This document shows, in pieces, positions 1 through 8,386 of a stretch of 64,000 nt of DNA (positions are counted from its first letter, which is position 1; the number at the start of each line of letters is the position of its first letter). The position numbers were made by a program, and so were the translations under genes. The notes under the pieces were generated by a model that searched no databases, had not been told where the DNA came from, and was given only the letters and a program-made list of their open reading frames with translations. Source of the stretch: Aquipseudomonas alcaligenes (GTDB lineage: Bacteria; Pseudomonadota; Gammaproteobacteria; Pseudomonadales; Pseudomonadaceae); assembly GCF_003205495.1 (NCBI RefSeq), contig NZ_QJRX01000006.1, forward strand, positions 289,158-353,157. The letters are read 5' to 3'.

Positions 1-23
1 TTTTGAGTCACAGAGGAAGAAGA

Positions 24-554
24 ATGAAGAACAGCAAAGGTTTTACCCTGATCGAACTGGTGGTGGTGATCGCCATCCTCGGCATCCTCGCCGCGGTGGC
101 GCTGCCGCGCTTCATGGATGCCACCAAGGATGCCCACGAGTCCGCCCTGCGCGGCACCTCCGGTACCCTGGCCTCGGCCGTGCTGCTGGCACGTTCGCAG
201 TACGAGCTGAATCGCAATGGCGGCAGCAATGGTTGCACCGGCGGCAACTGCCAGATCGACGTGGCCGGCTTCGGCAACGGCACCGTGGACGTCAACGCCA
301 ACGGCTGGCCGATCGGTGTCAATGCCACTGGCACGCCTGCTGCCACCGCGGCCATGAGCGCCGCTACCTGCAACGAGGTGTTCACCAATGTCCTGCAGGG
401 CTCGGCCCCCTCCGTGGGCACCGCTGCCGGCACCGTCGACTACGTGACCACGGCGGCAGGCACCACCTGCACCTTCACCTACCAGGCCGATGGCGCCGAC
501 GACACCATCACCTACAACGCCAACACCGGCGAAGTGACCAACACCTTCAATTGA
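24..554 (+). CDS. MSHA-type type IV pilin (MshA/MshB-like)
   Basis: Prepilin of a mannose-sensitive-haemagglutinin type pilus. The short positively charged leader MKNSKG ends in Gly followed by FTLIEL, the prepilin peptidase cleavage site with the conserved Glu at mature position 5. The hydrophobic N-terminal helix runs to about residue 30 and ends in ALPRF, typical of MSHA pilins. The C-terminal domain is rich in Gly/Thr/Ala and has four cysteines. I chose the ATG at 24 because a purine-rich ribosome site (GAGGAAG) lies just upstream; an in-frame TTG at 3 is also possible. It is the first of two pilin-like genes ahead of mshC; by analogy with the Vibrio order mshB-mshA-mshC it may be the MshB position. 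Protein 176 aa. Confidence 0.85.
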   Translation: MKNSKGFTLIELVVVIAILGILAAVALPRFMDATKDAHESALRGTSGTLASAVLLARSQYELNRNGGSNGCTGGNCQIDVAGFGNGTVDVNANGWPIGVNATGTPAATAAMSAATCNEVFTNVLQGSAPSVGTAAGTVDYVTTAAGTTCTFTYQADGADDTITYNANTGEVTNTFN

Positions 555-574
555 TCCAACCAGGAAGCAGCACT

Positions 575-1015
575 ATGAAAAAGCAGCAAGGTGGTTTCAC
601 CCTGATCGAACTGATCATGGTCATCGTGATTCTGGGCATCCTGGCGGCCTTTGCCCTGCCGCGCTTTGCCGATCTGGGTGGTAATGCGCGTCGCGCTACT
701 ATCGAGGGGGCGGAGGGTGCCATTCGTTCTGCATCTGCTATCGCCCATTCGGCCTGGCTAGCTGCTGGTAACACCCCAGCCACAGTGAATCTGGAGGGGC
801 AGGCCATCCCCATGGTTAATGGTTACCCGAGCGCTGCAGGTATTCTGTTGGCCGCACAAATTGTTGCGGCCGACTACACCATCACCACTGCAGCGCCCCT
901 TACCACCGTGCAGGCAACTGGGGCTGTAGCGCTTGCCAATTGTCAGGTGACTTACACCGAAGCTGCGGCTGCGAACACATCGCCGACCATCACCAGCGAC
1001 GTCACAAACTGTTAA
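575..1015 (+). CDS. MSHA major pilin-like protein (MshA-like)
   Basis: A second prepilin, 146 aa. The leader MKKQQGG is followed by FTLIEL and a hydrophobic helix ending ALPRFADL. The central segment containing MVNGYP is a recurring feature of MshA major pilins, so this is the better MshA candidate of the two. Two cysteines near the C-terminus could form the usual D-loop. It starts 20 bases after the first pilin gene and ends three bases before mshC. From about 690 onward its codons are visibly less GC-rich at third positions than those of its neighbours, which suggests replacement of the pilin domain by recombination. The MshA/MshB assignment is inference. Confidence 0.85.
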   Translation: MKKQQGGFTLIELIMVIVILGILAAFALPRFADLGGNARRATIEGAEGAIRSASAIAHSAWLAAGNTPATVNLEGQAIPMVNGYPSAAGILLAAQIVAADYTITTAAPLTTVQATGAVALANCQVTYTEAAAANTSPTITSDVTNC

Positions 1016-1018
1016 GAC

Positions 1019-1450
1019 ATGCGCGGTTTCACTCTGGTTGAGCTAACGATGGTCATCGTGATCATCGGCATCCTCGCCGCCGTGGTGGGGCCGCGTTTCT
1101 TCGACCGCCAGGTGTTCGACGAGCGCCTGTTCTACGAAGAGTCCCTGGCCGCCGTGCGCTACGCGCAGAAGCTGGCGGTGGCCAGTGGCTGCCGGATTCA
1201 GGTCAGCCTGGATGGCAACGGCTATCGCCTGCGCCGCGCCGACAACTGCACCAGTGGCGCCTATGGCACCGAGGTGCAGGGGCCGGATGGCCAGATTCCC
1301 TTCGCCGCCAGCCTGCCCAACGGGGTCGGCTTCGCGGCGAGCACATTTCCCGTGGTGTTCGACTCCCTCGGCCGGCCTTCGGCCGCGGCGAGCGCCACCC
1401 TCGGTGGCTTCACCATCAGCGTGACCGCCGACACCGGCATGGTGCAATGA
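1019..1450 (+). CDS. mshC: MSHA minor pilin / biogenesis protein MshC
   Basis: Minor pseudopilin of the MSHA pilus, 143 aa. The very short leader MRG precedes FTLVEL with Glu5 and a hydrophobic helix. The remainder resembles the GspH/FimT fold, with a RYAQKLAVASGC stretch after the helix, as in MshC and FimT-type proteins. Its position after the MshA-like gene and before mshD supports the name. Its stop overlaps the next start (ATGA at 1447-1450), so translation is probably coupled. Confidence 0.78.
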   Translation: MRGFTLVELTMVIVIIGILAAVVGPRFFDRQVFDERLFYEESLAAVRYAQKLAVASGCRIQVSLDGNGYRLRRADNCTSGAYGTEVQGPDGQIPFAASLPNGVGFAASTFPVVFDSLGRPSAAASATLGGFTISVTADTGMVQ

Positions 1451-1902
1451 AGCGCCAGGCCGGCATGACCCTGGTCGAGCTGGTGATCAGCATCGTGATC
1501 ATCGGCATCGCTGCCGCTGCGCTTTACAGTGCCATGGCGGCCATCAGCGGGCGTTCGGCCGACCCCTTGCTGCGCCAGCAGAGCCTGAGCATCGCCGAGG
1601 CCTACCTGGAGGAGATCCTCCTGCAGCCCTTTCTCGACAGTGGCGGCGCAGTCTGCCCGGCGCCGCCGGCCAGCCGCGCCAGCTTCGACAACGTCTGCGA
1701 CTACGCCGGCCTGAATGACAACGGCGCCCGCGATGCCCGTGGCCAGGCCATCGCCGCTCTGGCCAACTATCGCGTGCAGGTGGCGGTCACGCCCCAGGCC
1801 TGGGCCGGGCTGGCCGCCGGCGATGTGCTGCGGGTGCGGGTGACGGTCACCGATCCGGCCGGCCAGGCGCTGGCCCTCGACGGCTTCAGGGCGCGCTACT
1901 GA
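1447..1902 (+). CDS. mshD: MSHA minor pilin / biogenesis protein MshD
   Basis: Small prepilin-like protein of 151 aa. The leader MKRQAG is followed by MTLVEL, so Met occupies the mature first position instead of Phe, a tolerated variant. The hydrophobic helix is followed by SIAEAYLEEILLQPF, a segment typical of MshD. It overlaps mshC by four bases, and its stop TGA shares a base with the mshO ATG at 1902. Its role is as a minor subunit or priming pseudopilin in pilus assembly at the inner membrane. Confidence 0.75.
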   Translation: MKRQAGMTLVELVISIVIIGIAAAALYSAMAAISGRSADPLLRQQSLSIAEAYLEEILLQPFLDSGGAVCPAPPASRASFDNVCDYAGLNDNGARDARGQAIAALANYRVQVAVTPQAWAGLAAGDVLRVRVTVTDPAGQALALDGFRARY

Positions 1903-2783
1903 TGCGGCGCGGGCGCGGTTTCACCCTGGTCGAGCTGGTCATGGTCATCGCCCTGGCCGGGCTGGTCGGCCTGATGATCAGCACCGTGCTGTCGCGGCCC
2001 ATGGAGGGCTTCATCGGCCAGAGCCGGCGTGCCGAGCTGGTGGATAGCGCCGCCGGCGCCCTACAGCGCATGAGCCGCGACGTGCGCCTGGCCGTGCCCA
2101 ATTCGCTGCGGGTTTCCGCTGACGGCCAGGCGGTGGAGCTGCTGCTGATCCATAGCGCGGCGCGCTACCGGCCCAACCGGGTCGGCGAGCAGGGGCTGCG
2201 TTTCTCCACGGACGCTGCCGGTACCTGCAGCAGCACCACCCAGGGCGGCCGCTGCGACAGCCTGCAGGTGCTCGACGACGGCTTCGACCCCGCCGGCGCA
2301 CGCTGGCTGGTGCTGTACAACATAGGTGCCGAATCCGGCGGCAGCCCGCTGCCCGGCAGCAATGTCTGGGCGCCGGCCAATCCGGGAGTGATCACGCCGA
2401 CCGGCACCAGCTTCACACCCCTGGTCGGGGCGCCGGCCGGCGAGAGCCATATCGCCCTGGGCAACCTGCCGGCCGGCGGCTTCCGCTTCGCCTTCGCCTC
2501 GCCGCAGCACCGCCTGTACCTGGCCGAGACGGTGGTGGGCTACCGCTGCCAGGGCGACCAGTTGCTGCGCTACAGCTACAACCAATTGCTTAATGCGCTG
2601 CCGGCTTCGCCGCCTCCCGGCTCCAACCCGCAGCCGGTGGCGCGCCAGGTGGCCAGCTGCAACTTCGCCTACCAGTCCGGCAGCACCCAGCGTGCCGGGC
2701 TGCTGAGCCTCAGCCTGGGCATCGCCGAGGCCGGGGAAAACCTGCAACTGCTGCAACAGGTCCATGTCGACAATGCGCCCTGA
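1902..2783 (+). CDS. mshO: MSHA biogenesis protein MshO
   Basis: PilW/MshO-type minor pilin of 293 aa. The leader MRRGRG is followed by FTLVEL and a hydrophobic segment. After it come RRAELVDSAAGALQRMSRDVRLAVPNS, recognisable as the MshO/PilW region with the conserved Arg/Asp stretch (residues about 45-70). The larger globular domain has cysteines in the middle and near the C-terminus. Its last 20 bases overlap mshP. It probably acts as part of a tip or priming complex of the pilus. Confidence 0.78.
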   Translation: MRRGRGFTLVELVMVIALAGLVGLMISTVLSRPMEGFIGQSRRAELVDSAAGALQRMSRDVRLAVPNSLRVSADGQAVELLLIHSAARYRPNRVGEQGLRFSTDAAGTCSSTTQGGRCDSLQVLDDGFDPAGARWLVLYNIGAESGGSPLPGSNVWAPANPGVITPTGTSFTPLVGAPAGESHIALGNLPAGGFRFAFASPQHRLYLAETVVGYRCQGDQLLRYSYNQLLNALPASPPPGSNPQPVARQVASCNFAYQSGSTQRAGLLSLSLGIAEAGENLQLLQQVHVDNAP

Positions 2784-3189
2784 GCCGAGCCTACGCCGGG
2801 AGCCGGGCTTCGGCCTGGTGGCGGCGCTGTTCCTGATCGTCGTGGTGACCCTGCTGGTGATCACCATGGCGCGCCTGTCCACGGTGCAGCACGGCAGCAC
2901 CAGCCTGGCCATCCAGCAGGCGCGCGCCTACCAGGCCGCCCGCGCCGGGCTGGAGTGGGGAATCCACCAGGCGGTCGGCGCCGGCAGCTGCGCCAGCGGC
3001 AGTCCCGACATGGCCGGCAGTGGGTTGGCCGAGTTCAGTGTCAGCGTGGGCTGTGAGAGCGACAGCTATAGCGATAACGAGGGCAATCCGGTGCAGATCT
3101 TCCGTTTCACCGCCGAGGCGCAGAACGGTACGCCGGGCGGCCGCCCCGACTATGCCTATCGCCGGCTCACTGCCGTAGTGGAGAACTGA
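2764..3189 (+). CDS. mshP: MSHA biogenesis protein MshP
   Basis: PilX-like minor component, 141 aa. It lacks a canonical FTLxE leader: residues 14-16 read GFG before a single hydrophobic helix at about 19-38. That helix is followed by the PilX/MshP-like stretch with AYQAARAGLEWG near residues 54-65. The start overlaps the end of mshO by 20 bases and the stop lies two bases before mshQ. Family assignment rests on operon position and the helix-to-AARAGLEW arrangement. Confidence 0.7.
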   Translation: MSTMRPEPSLRREPGFGLVAALFLIVVVTLLVITMARLSTVQHGSTSLAIQQARAYQAARAGLEWGIHQAVGAGSCASGSPDMAGSGLAEFSVSVGCESDSYSDNEGNPVQIFRFTAEAQNGTPGGRPDYAYRRLTAVVEN

Positions 3190-3191
3190 CG

Positions 3192-6100
3192 ATGCGCAAG
3201 CTCTGCTGTCGTGGGCTGCTCCTGCTGACCCTGTTCCTTGCTGCGGGGCTGGCCAGGGCGGCGCTGATCAATACCGGCAACTCCAGCGATAACGCCAACA
3301 ATGGCTCGCAGATCAGCCTTAGCCTGCCGAGCGACCTGCAGCTGGGCGATCTGCTGATCGTCCAGATCGCCCATCGCAATACCGGCGCAACCCTCACCCC
3401 GCCCAATGCCCGCTGGAGCCTGCTGCAGGATGCCTCCAGCGGCACGAATATCCGCCAACGCATCTATATCCGTACGGCAATTGCGGCCGATGTCGCGGGT
3501 AGCAGCGAGACCTGGAGTCTTTCCAGCAGCACCCGCATGGCCGGCGGCCTGTCCGGTTGGCGCAGTAGCCTGGCCGGCATCTACCCCGAAATCGAGCAGT
3601 CGCGTAGCGATACCGGTACCACCAGTGGTGGCGGCAACAATATCAGCGTGCCCGCCATCAGCGCCGCCAATAGCGGTCAGTTGCTGCGCCTGTTCGGTGT
3701 GAGTTATGGCAACGGTTTCGCGGCGACCCCGGCCGGGTTCAGCGAGTACTATCGGCCGGAATCGAGCGCCGGCCCCAATGGAGCCTCCCTGTTGGGTGTG
3801 GGGCGTGCCATCAGCCTGCCGGGTAGCACAGGCCCGGATACCGTGAGTGTCGGCGGCTCCGGTTCCTATGTCGCGCACACGCTCTTCCTCTACGAGCCAC
3901 TCAGTATTGCCGCGCGTCTCAGCTGGTCGCTGGACGAAAGCGCCTGGACGGGCGCCGCTGGCGAGGTACTGGATACCTCCGGCAACAGCCTCAATGGCAC
4001 GGCATTCAACGGCGCCACCACCGCCAGCACCACGCCGGCGCTACCCCAGGTCAATGCCCAGGGCACCTGTGGCTATGGCGTCTTCAATTCGGCGTCCAGC
4101 CAGTACGTGCAGCGCGCCGACAGCAGCCTGCTCGATCTGCAGGGCAGCTTCACCATCGGCCTCTGGGTCAGGCCGCGCACGCGGCCGGCATCGGGGCTGA
4201 TGAGCATCCTGTCCAAGGATGAGAACTACGAGTTCCACCTCAACCCCGACGGCACCATCAACTGGTGGTGGCAGACCACGGCTGGTGCAACCCGCCAGTT
4301 CAACAGCACCGCGGCGCTGCCGACCGGGCAGTGGAGCCATGTACTGATCCGCTATGCGCCGGGTGATCAGCGCATCTACATCAACGGCAGCCTGGCCGGC
4401 CAGGCCAGCTTCGCCGGTACGCCGGTGGCCAACAACGACCCGCTGCAACTGGGGGCCGACCAGAATCTCGCCGGGCGCTATTTCAATGGCGAACTGGACG
4501 AGCTGCGCATCTACAACGCGGCCCTTTCCGAGGCACAGATCGCCGCCCTGGTCGCCGAGCGCCACCCCTGCGGCCTGAGCCTGCAGTGCTTCAGCGACAA
4601 CTTCGACGACGGCAGCCTGGGCGACGACTGGGCGGTGGCCAGCCGCGGCGCCACGGCCTTCACGCCGACCGTCAGCGGCCAGCGCATGCGGCTGACCAGC
4701 AACCAGGGCAACGTCTCCACCTCGTCCACCCTGCAGCGCCTGTTCCCGGCGGCTGGCAACTACATCCAGGTGCAGTTCAAGTACTACGCCTACAACGGTA
4801 GCGGTGCCGACGGTGTGGCCGTGGTGCTTTCCGATGCGACCGTGACGCCACAGCCCGGCGCCTTCGGCGGCCCGCTTGGCTATGGAACGCGCGGCGATGC
4901 GGCCAACCCCGGATTTGCCGGCGGCTGGCTGGGTGTCGGTATCGACGAGTACGGCAACTTCTCCACCGAAGGCGGGCCGGGCGGGCCGGAGCGGCGTATC
5001 GACTCGGTGGCGCTGCGCGGCTCGGGTTCGGGTGCCGAGGGCTATCGCTACCTCGCCGGTACACCGGCCAACCTCAGCCCGGGCATCGACAGCGCCGGGG
5101 CGACGCCGGGTCCCGGGCATACCTACCGCATCACCCTGGACGGCCGTTTCGGCAACGAGGCGCGGGTGACGGTGGAGCGCGACACGGGCAGCGGCTTCGT
5201 CGTGCTGCCCAACCTCGATGGCGTCAACGTGCTGGCTGCGGCCTTCGACCAGGACGCTCTGCCGAGCGACTTCTACCTGTCGCTGACCGGATCCACCGGC
5301 GGCTCGACCAATATTCACGAACTGGATGACCTGCAGGTCTGCGCCACCGAGATCAACCCCATAGGCCAGCAGATCGATCACTTCGAGTTCATCTACAGCG
5401 GCGCGGCGCTGACCTGCAATCCGCAGCCGGTCACCATCCGTGCCTGCCTCAACAGCAGCTGCAGCAGCCTCTATACCGGCACGGTCAGCGTTACCCTGAG
5501 CCCGGGCGACTACTGGACGGCCACGGCGCCGGCCAGCGTCAGCGGCAATATCCTCACCTTCAGCGGCGGTACGGCGCAGGCTCAGCTCAGGGTGCCATCC
5601 GTGGGTACGGTGATCCTCGACGACCTCGGCTCGGTGCCGGCGACCAAGCCCAACAGCCAGCCGGTCTGCTCGACCGCGGGCTGCCAGATCAGCTATGCCG
5701 ACAGCGGTCTGCTGCTGCAGGTGCCGAACCTGTTGGCGGCCAAGCCGACGGCGGCGACCCTGAGTGCCGTGCGCAGCTCGGACGATGCCCTGCAGTGCGT
5801 GCCGGCCTTCGCCAATGTCACTCGCCGCGTCAGCTTCACCTCGGCCTACGACAACCCCGCCAGTGGCACCCAGGCGGTGGTGGTCAACGGCAGCGACGTG
5901 CGCGCGACGCCGGTCAGCCTCGACCTCGCGTTCGACGCCAGCGGCAGCGCGCCGCTGAGCGTGCGCTACGACGACGCCGGGCTGATGCGGCTCAGCGCCC
6001 GCTACACCGGTAGCGATGCCACGGGCGACGTCGGCCTGGTGCTGGAGGGCGAGGACGATTTCGTCAGCAAGCCCTATGGCCTGTGCCTGAGCACTGCCAG

Positions 6101-7415
6101 CACCTGCGCCAGTGCCGCTGCCGACTGCGACGTTTTCCCCGGTGGCATTCGCGCCGGCGACAGCTTCCCGCTGACCCTCCGCGCGGTGGGCTGGCAGAGC
6201 GACGGCGAGGCCTCGACCGCGCAGGCGCTGTGCAGCGGCAATATCACCACGCCGAACTTCCGCCATTCGGGCATCACCCTGGAAAGTGCGGTACAGGCCC
6301 CGGCCGGCGGCGCACCCGGCGACGTGACGCCTGGCAGCTACGACCATGCCCTGGGCGACCAGACCGAAGTCGCCGTCGCTATCTCGGAGGTCGGCGTGTT
6401 CAGCCTGAGCGCCACGCCGGAGGGCACGTACTTCGGCGAAACGGTCGGCGGCGGTAGTCGCGACTTGGTCGGCCGCTTCATTCCCGCCTATCTGAGCGCC
6501 GAGGGCAGCGCCAGCCTGACGCCCAGCTGCGGCAGCGCCTTCAGCTACCAGGGCCAGCCGATCGGCTTCGCCAGCAATCGCCAGCCGACCCTGACCCTCA
6601 CGGCCAGGAACCGCGCAGGCGATGCCACCAGGAACTACGACCGGGAGGGTTTCTGGAAGCTGGCCGATCCTGCCGTGGGCAGCTACAGCTCGATTACCGG
6701 TACTCCGGCCCGTGATGCGCGGCTGGCCAGCCAGGGCACGGCCACGCTGGCCGTGGAGGGAGCCAACGATGGCGATGGGGCGCGTACCTACCGCTGGACG
6801 GGCGAGCAACTGCTCTACCAGCCCGCCGCGTTGCCTGGTAGCGACGACTATCCGTTCGCGGCCCAGATCCGGCAGACCTTTGCGGCGGCCAGCTTGCGCG
6901 AAGTCGACCAGGGCCAGGTGGTCTGCCACGGTAGCGGCGGTGGTTGCCTGGATTACAGCTACGACTTCACGGTCGATGCCAGCGAGAATCTTGGCAGCCA
7001 GGTGCGCCTGGGACGCCTGCGCATCGGCAACGCCCATGGTTCCGAGCTGCAGGCCCTGGACCTGTCGCTGCTGCTGGAAACCTGGCAGAACGTCGCCGGC
7101 GGGGCTTTCCTGACCGAAGGGATGGATACCTGCACCGTCTTGGGCACGCCTGCACTGGATCAGTACACCGGCAACCTGGCGACCGGGGAAACCACGCCGA
7201 CCCTGGCGGCCCTCCTGGCCGGTGTCGGTACGCTGCAGTTGAGCGCCCCGGGGGCTGGCAACGATGGCTCGCTGCAGGTCAGCTTCCCCGACTCGCCGGC
7301 CTGGCTGCAGTACCCCTGGGATGGCGCCAGCCGTCAGCTGGCGCGTGGTTTGGCCAGTTTCGGCATCTACAAGGGGGCGGCGCCGCTGATCTTCCGCCGC
7401 GAGCTGTACCGCTGA
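3192..7415 (+). CDS. mshQ: MSHA biogenesis protein MshQ, LamG/DUF6701-type tip adhesin candidate
   Basis: Very large secreted protein of 1407 aa with a Sec signal peptide (about residues 1-23, cleavage after ARA). A laminin-G/concanavalin-like domain lies at about 290-455 (FTIGLWVR, then INGSLAGQ and GELDELRIYN). A second jelly-roll-like stretch follows at about 460-720. The C-terminal half (about 725-1405) is the Cys-rich region seen in MshQ proteins. It closes the operon and is followed by a strong hairpin. MshQ is thought to be a surface or tip-associated part of the MSHA pilus; adhesin activity here is inference. Its reverse complement also shows long open frames, which are GC-driven shadows. 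Confidence 0.8.
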   Translation: MRKLCCRGLLLLTLFLAAGLARAALINTGNSSDNANNGSQISLSLPSDLQLGDLLIVQIAHRNTGATLTPPNARWSLLQDASSGTNIRQRIYIRTAIAADVAGSSETWSLSSSTRMAGGLSGWRSSLAGIYPEIEQSRSDTGTTSGGGNNISVPAISAANSGQLLRLFGVSYGNGFAATPAGFSEYYRPESSAGPNGASLLGVGRAISLPGSTGPDTVSVGGSGSYVAHTLFLYEPLSIAARLSWSLDESAWTGAAGEVLDTSGNSLNGTAFNGATTASTTPALPQVNAQGTCGYGVFNSASSQYVQRADSSLLDLQGSFTIGLWVRPRTRPASGLMSILSKDENYEFHLNPDGTINWWWQTTAGATRQFNSTAALPTGQWSHVLIRYAPGDQRIYINGSLAGQASFAGTPVANNDPLQLGADQNLAGRYFNGELDELRIYNAALSEAQIAALVAERHPCGLSLQCFSDNFDDGSLGDDWAVASRGATAFTPTVSGQRMRLTSNQGNVSTSSTLQRLFPAAGNYIQVQFKYYAYNGSGADGVAVVLSDATVTPQPGAFGGPLGYGTRGDAANPGFAGGWLGVGIDEYGNFSTEGGPGGPERRIDSVALRGSGSGAEGYRYLAGTPANLSPGIDSAGATPGPGHTYRITLDGRFGNEARVTVERDTGSGFVVLPNLDGVNVLAAAFDQDALPSDFYLSLTGSTGGSTNIHELDDLQVCATEINPIGQQIDHFEFIYSGAALTCNPQPVTIRACLNSSCSSLYTGTVSVTLSPGDYWTATAPASVSGNILTFSGGTAQAQLRVPSVGTVILDDLGSVPATKPNSQPVCSTAGCQISYADSGLLLQVPNLLAAKPTAATLSAVRSSDDALQCVPAFANVTRRVSFTSAYDNPASGTQAVVVNGSDVRATPVSLDLAFDASGSAPLSVRYDDAGLMRLSARYTGSDATGDVGLVLEGEDDFVSKPYGLCLSTASTCASAAADCDVFPGGIRAGDSFPLTLRAVGWQSDGEASTAQALCSGNITTPNFRHSGITLESAVQAPAGGAPGDVTPGSYDHALGDQTEVAVAISEVGVFSLSATPEGTYFGETVGGGSRDLVGRFIPAYLSAEGSASLTPSCGSAFSYQGQPIGFASNRQPTLTLTARNRAGDATRNYDREGFWKLADPAVGSYSSITGTPARDARLASQGTATLAVEGANDGDGARTYRWTGEQLLYQPAALPGSDDYPFAAQIRQTFAAASLREVDQGQVVCHGSGGGCLDYSYDFTVDASENLGSQVRLGRLRIGNAHGSELQALDLSLLLETWQNVAGGAFLTEGMDTCTVLGTPALDQYTGNLATGETTPTLAALLAGVGTLQLSAPGAGNDGSLQVSFPDSPAWLQYPWDGASRQLARGLASFGIYKGAAPLIFRRELYR

Positions 7416-7420
7416 AATGC

Positions 7421-7446
7421 AGAAGGGCCGCAGATGCGGCCCTTCT
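7421..7446 (+). terminator. Rho-independent-like terminator after mshQ
   Basis: Perfect inverted repeat AGAAGGGCCGCA / TGCGGCCCTTCT with a two-base centre, beginning six bases after the mshQ stop. The following U-run is poor (TCATGG), so it may act as a weak or Rho-assisted terminator or as an RNA-stabilising hairpin. Confidence 0.65.
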
Positions 7447-7633
7447 CATGGGTGTAAAAGAGGGGATTCCCCGGCCTGCCTGTACCAAGGTCCCCAAAAC
7501 TGGAGTTGTCTGATACTAAGCAGGAGGTGTGCCAGTTTTATTACGGCGCGTGCACCTCGCTCGCTTTCGGGCGTCTTAGCAGCAGGCGCGGGACTGGCTA
7601 ATCTTTGGAGAGTCACAGTCGCCGGATCTCGGC

Positions 7634-8380
7634 ATGAACTCTTCTCGAATCTTCATCTTGCTGCTCGCCCTGCTCCAATGCACGGCGGTTGCGGCCGAGC
7701 ATTTGCGCCTGGCCGGCGATTCCTGGCCGCCCTTCACCGACCAGCGCCTGCCCAGCAATGGCCTGGCCGTGGATCTGGTCAGCACTGCCCTGCAGCGCGC
7801 CGGGCACAGCACGGAGTACGTCGAGGTGCCCTGGGCGCGAGTGCTGCGCGGGCTGCAACAGGGTGATTACGACGTGATAGTGGCCGCCTGGTACAGCGCC
7901 GAACGGACCCGCTACGGGCTGTTCTCCGAACCCTATCTGGTCAATCGCATCCGTTTCCTGCGGCGTACTGGCATGCCCATCGAGTACGACGGCCTCGACG
8001 GCCTGCTGCCGTTCAGTATCGCCGTGGTGCGTGGCTACAGCTACGACAGTGCCTTTGATGCTGCCGACCAGCTGACCAAGGTGCCGGTGCTGGAGTTCGT
8101 CATGGGCGCGCGCATGCTGGCGGCCGGGCGGGTGCAGCTGACCCTCGAGGACGAGCTGGTGGCGCGCCACCATCTCAATCGTGACCTGCGCGAGATTCGC
8201 GATGCGGTGGAGTTCGTCGACACACCGCTGAGCGAAAACGGCCTGCACATCCTGGTGCGGCGCAGCCATCCACTGCACCAGCAGATCGTCCGTGACTTCA
8301 ACCTCGCGATTCAGGCGATGCGGGCCGACGACAGCTATCGGCGCATCTATCAGCGCCATGGCCTGGACGGCAGTGAGTAG
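7634..8380 (+). CDS. Periplasmic solute-binding protein, family 3 (amino-acid type)
   Basis: Periplasmic binding protein of 248 aa with a Sec signal peptide ending at about AVAA-E. It begins with the family-3 pattern LRLAGDSWPPFTD, followed by GLAVDLVSTALQRAG and a later DYDVIVAAWYSAERT segment, all typical of SBP_bac_3 proteins. No permease or ATPase gene is adjacent, so it may be an orphan receptor or sensor for a transporter elsewhere; such orphans are common in Pseudomonas. The ligand cannot be read from the sequence. It is flanked by the convergent dbpA gene only seven bases away. Confidence 0.8.
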   Translation: MNSSRIFILLLALLQCTAVAAEHLRLAGDSWPPFTDQRLPSNGLAVDLVSTALQRAGHSTEYVEVPWARVLRGLQQGDYDVIVAAWYSAERTRYGLFSEPYLVNRIRFLRRTGMPIEYDGLDGLLPFSIAVVRGYSYDSAFDAADQLTKVPVLEFVMGARMLAAGRVQLTLEDELVARHHLNRDLREIRDAVEFVDTPLSENGLHILVRRSHPLHQQIVRDFNLAIQAMRADDSYRRIYQRHGLDGSE

Positions 8381-8386
8381 GGTCCC

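Noticed and set aside
4041..7037. A 998-codon open frame on the reverse strand inside mshQ
   Set aside because: Same GC-rich shadow effect; composition is Ala/Gly/Arg/Val-rich without motifs and mshQ explains the region.
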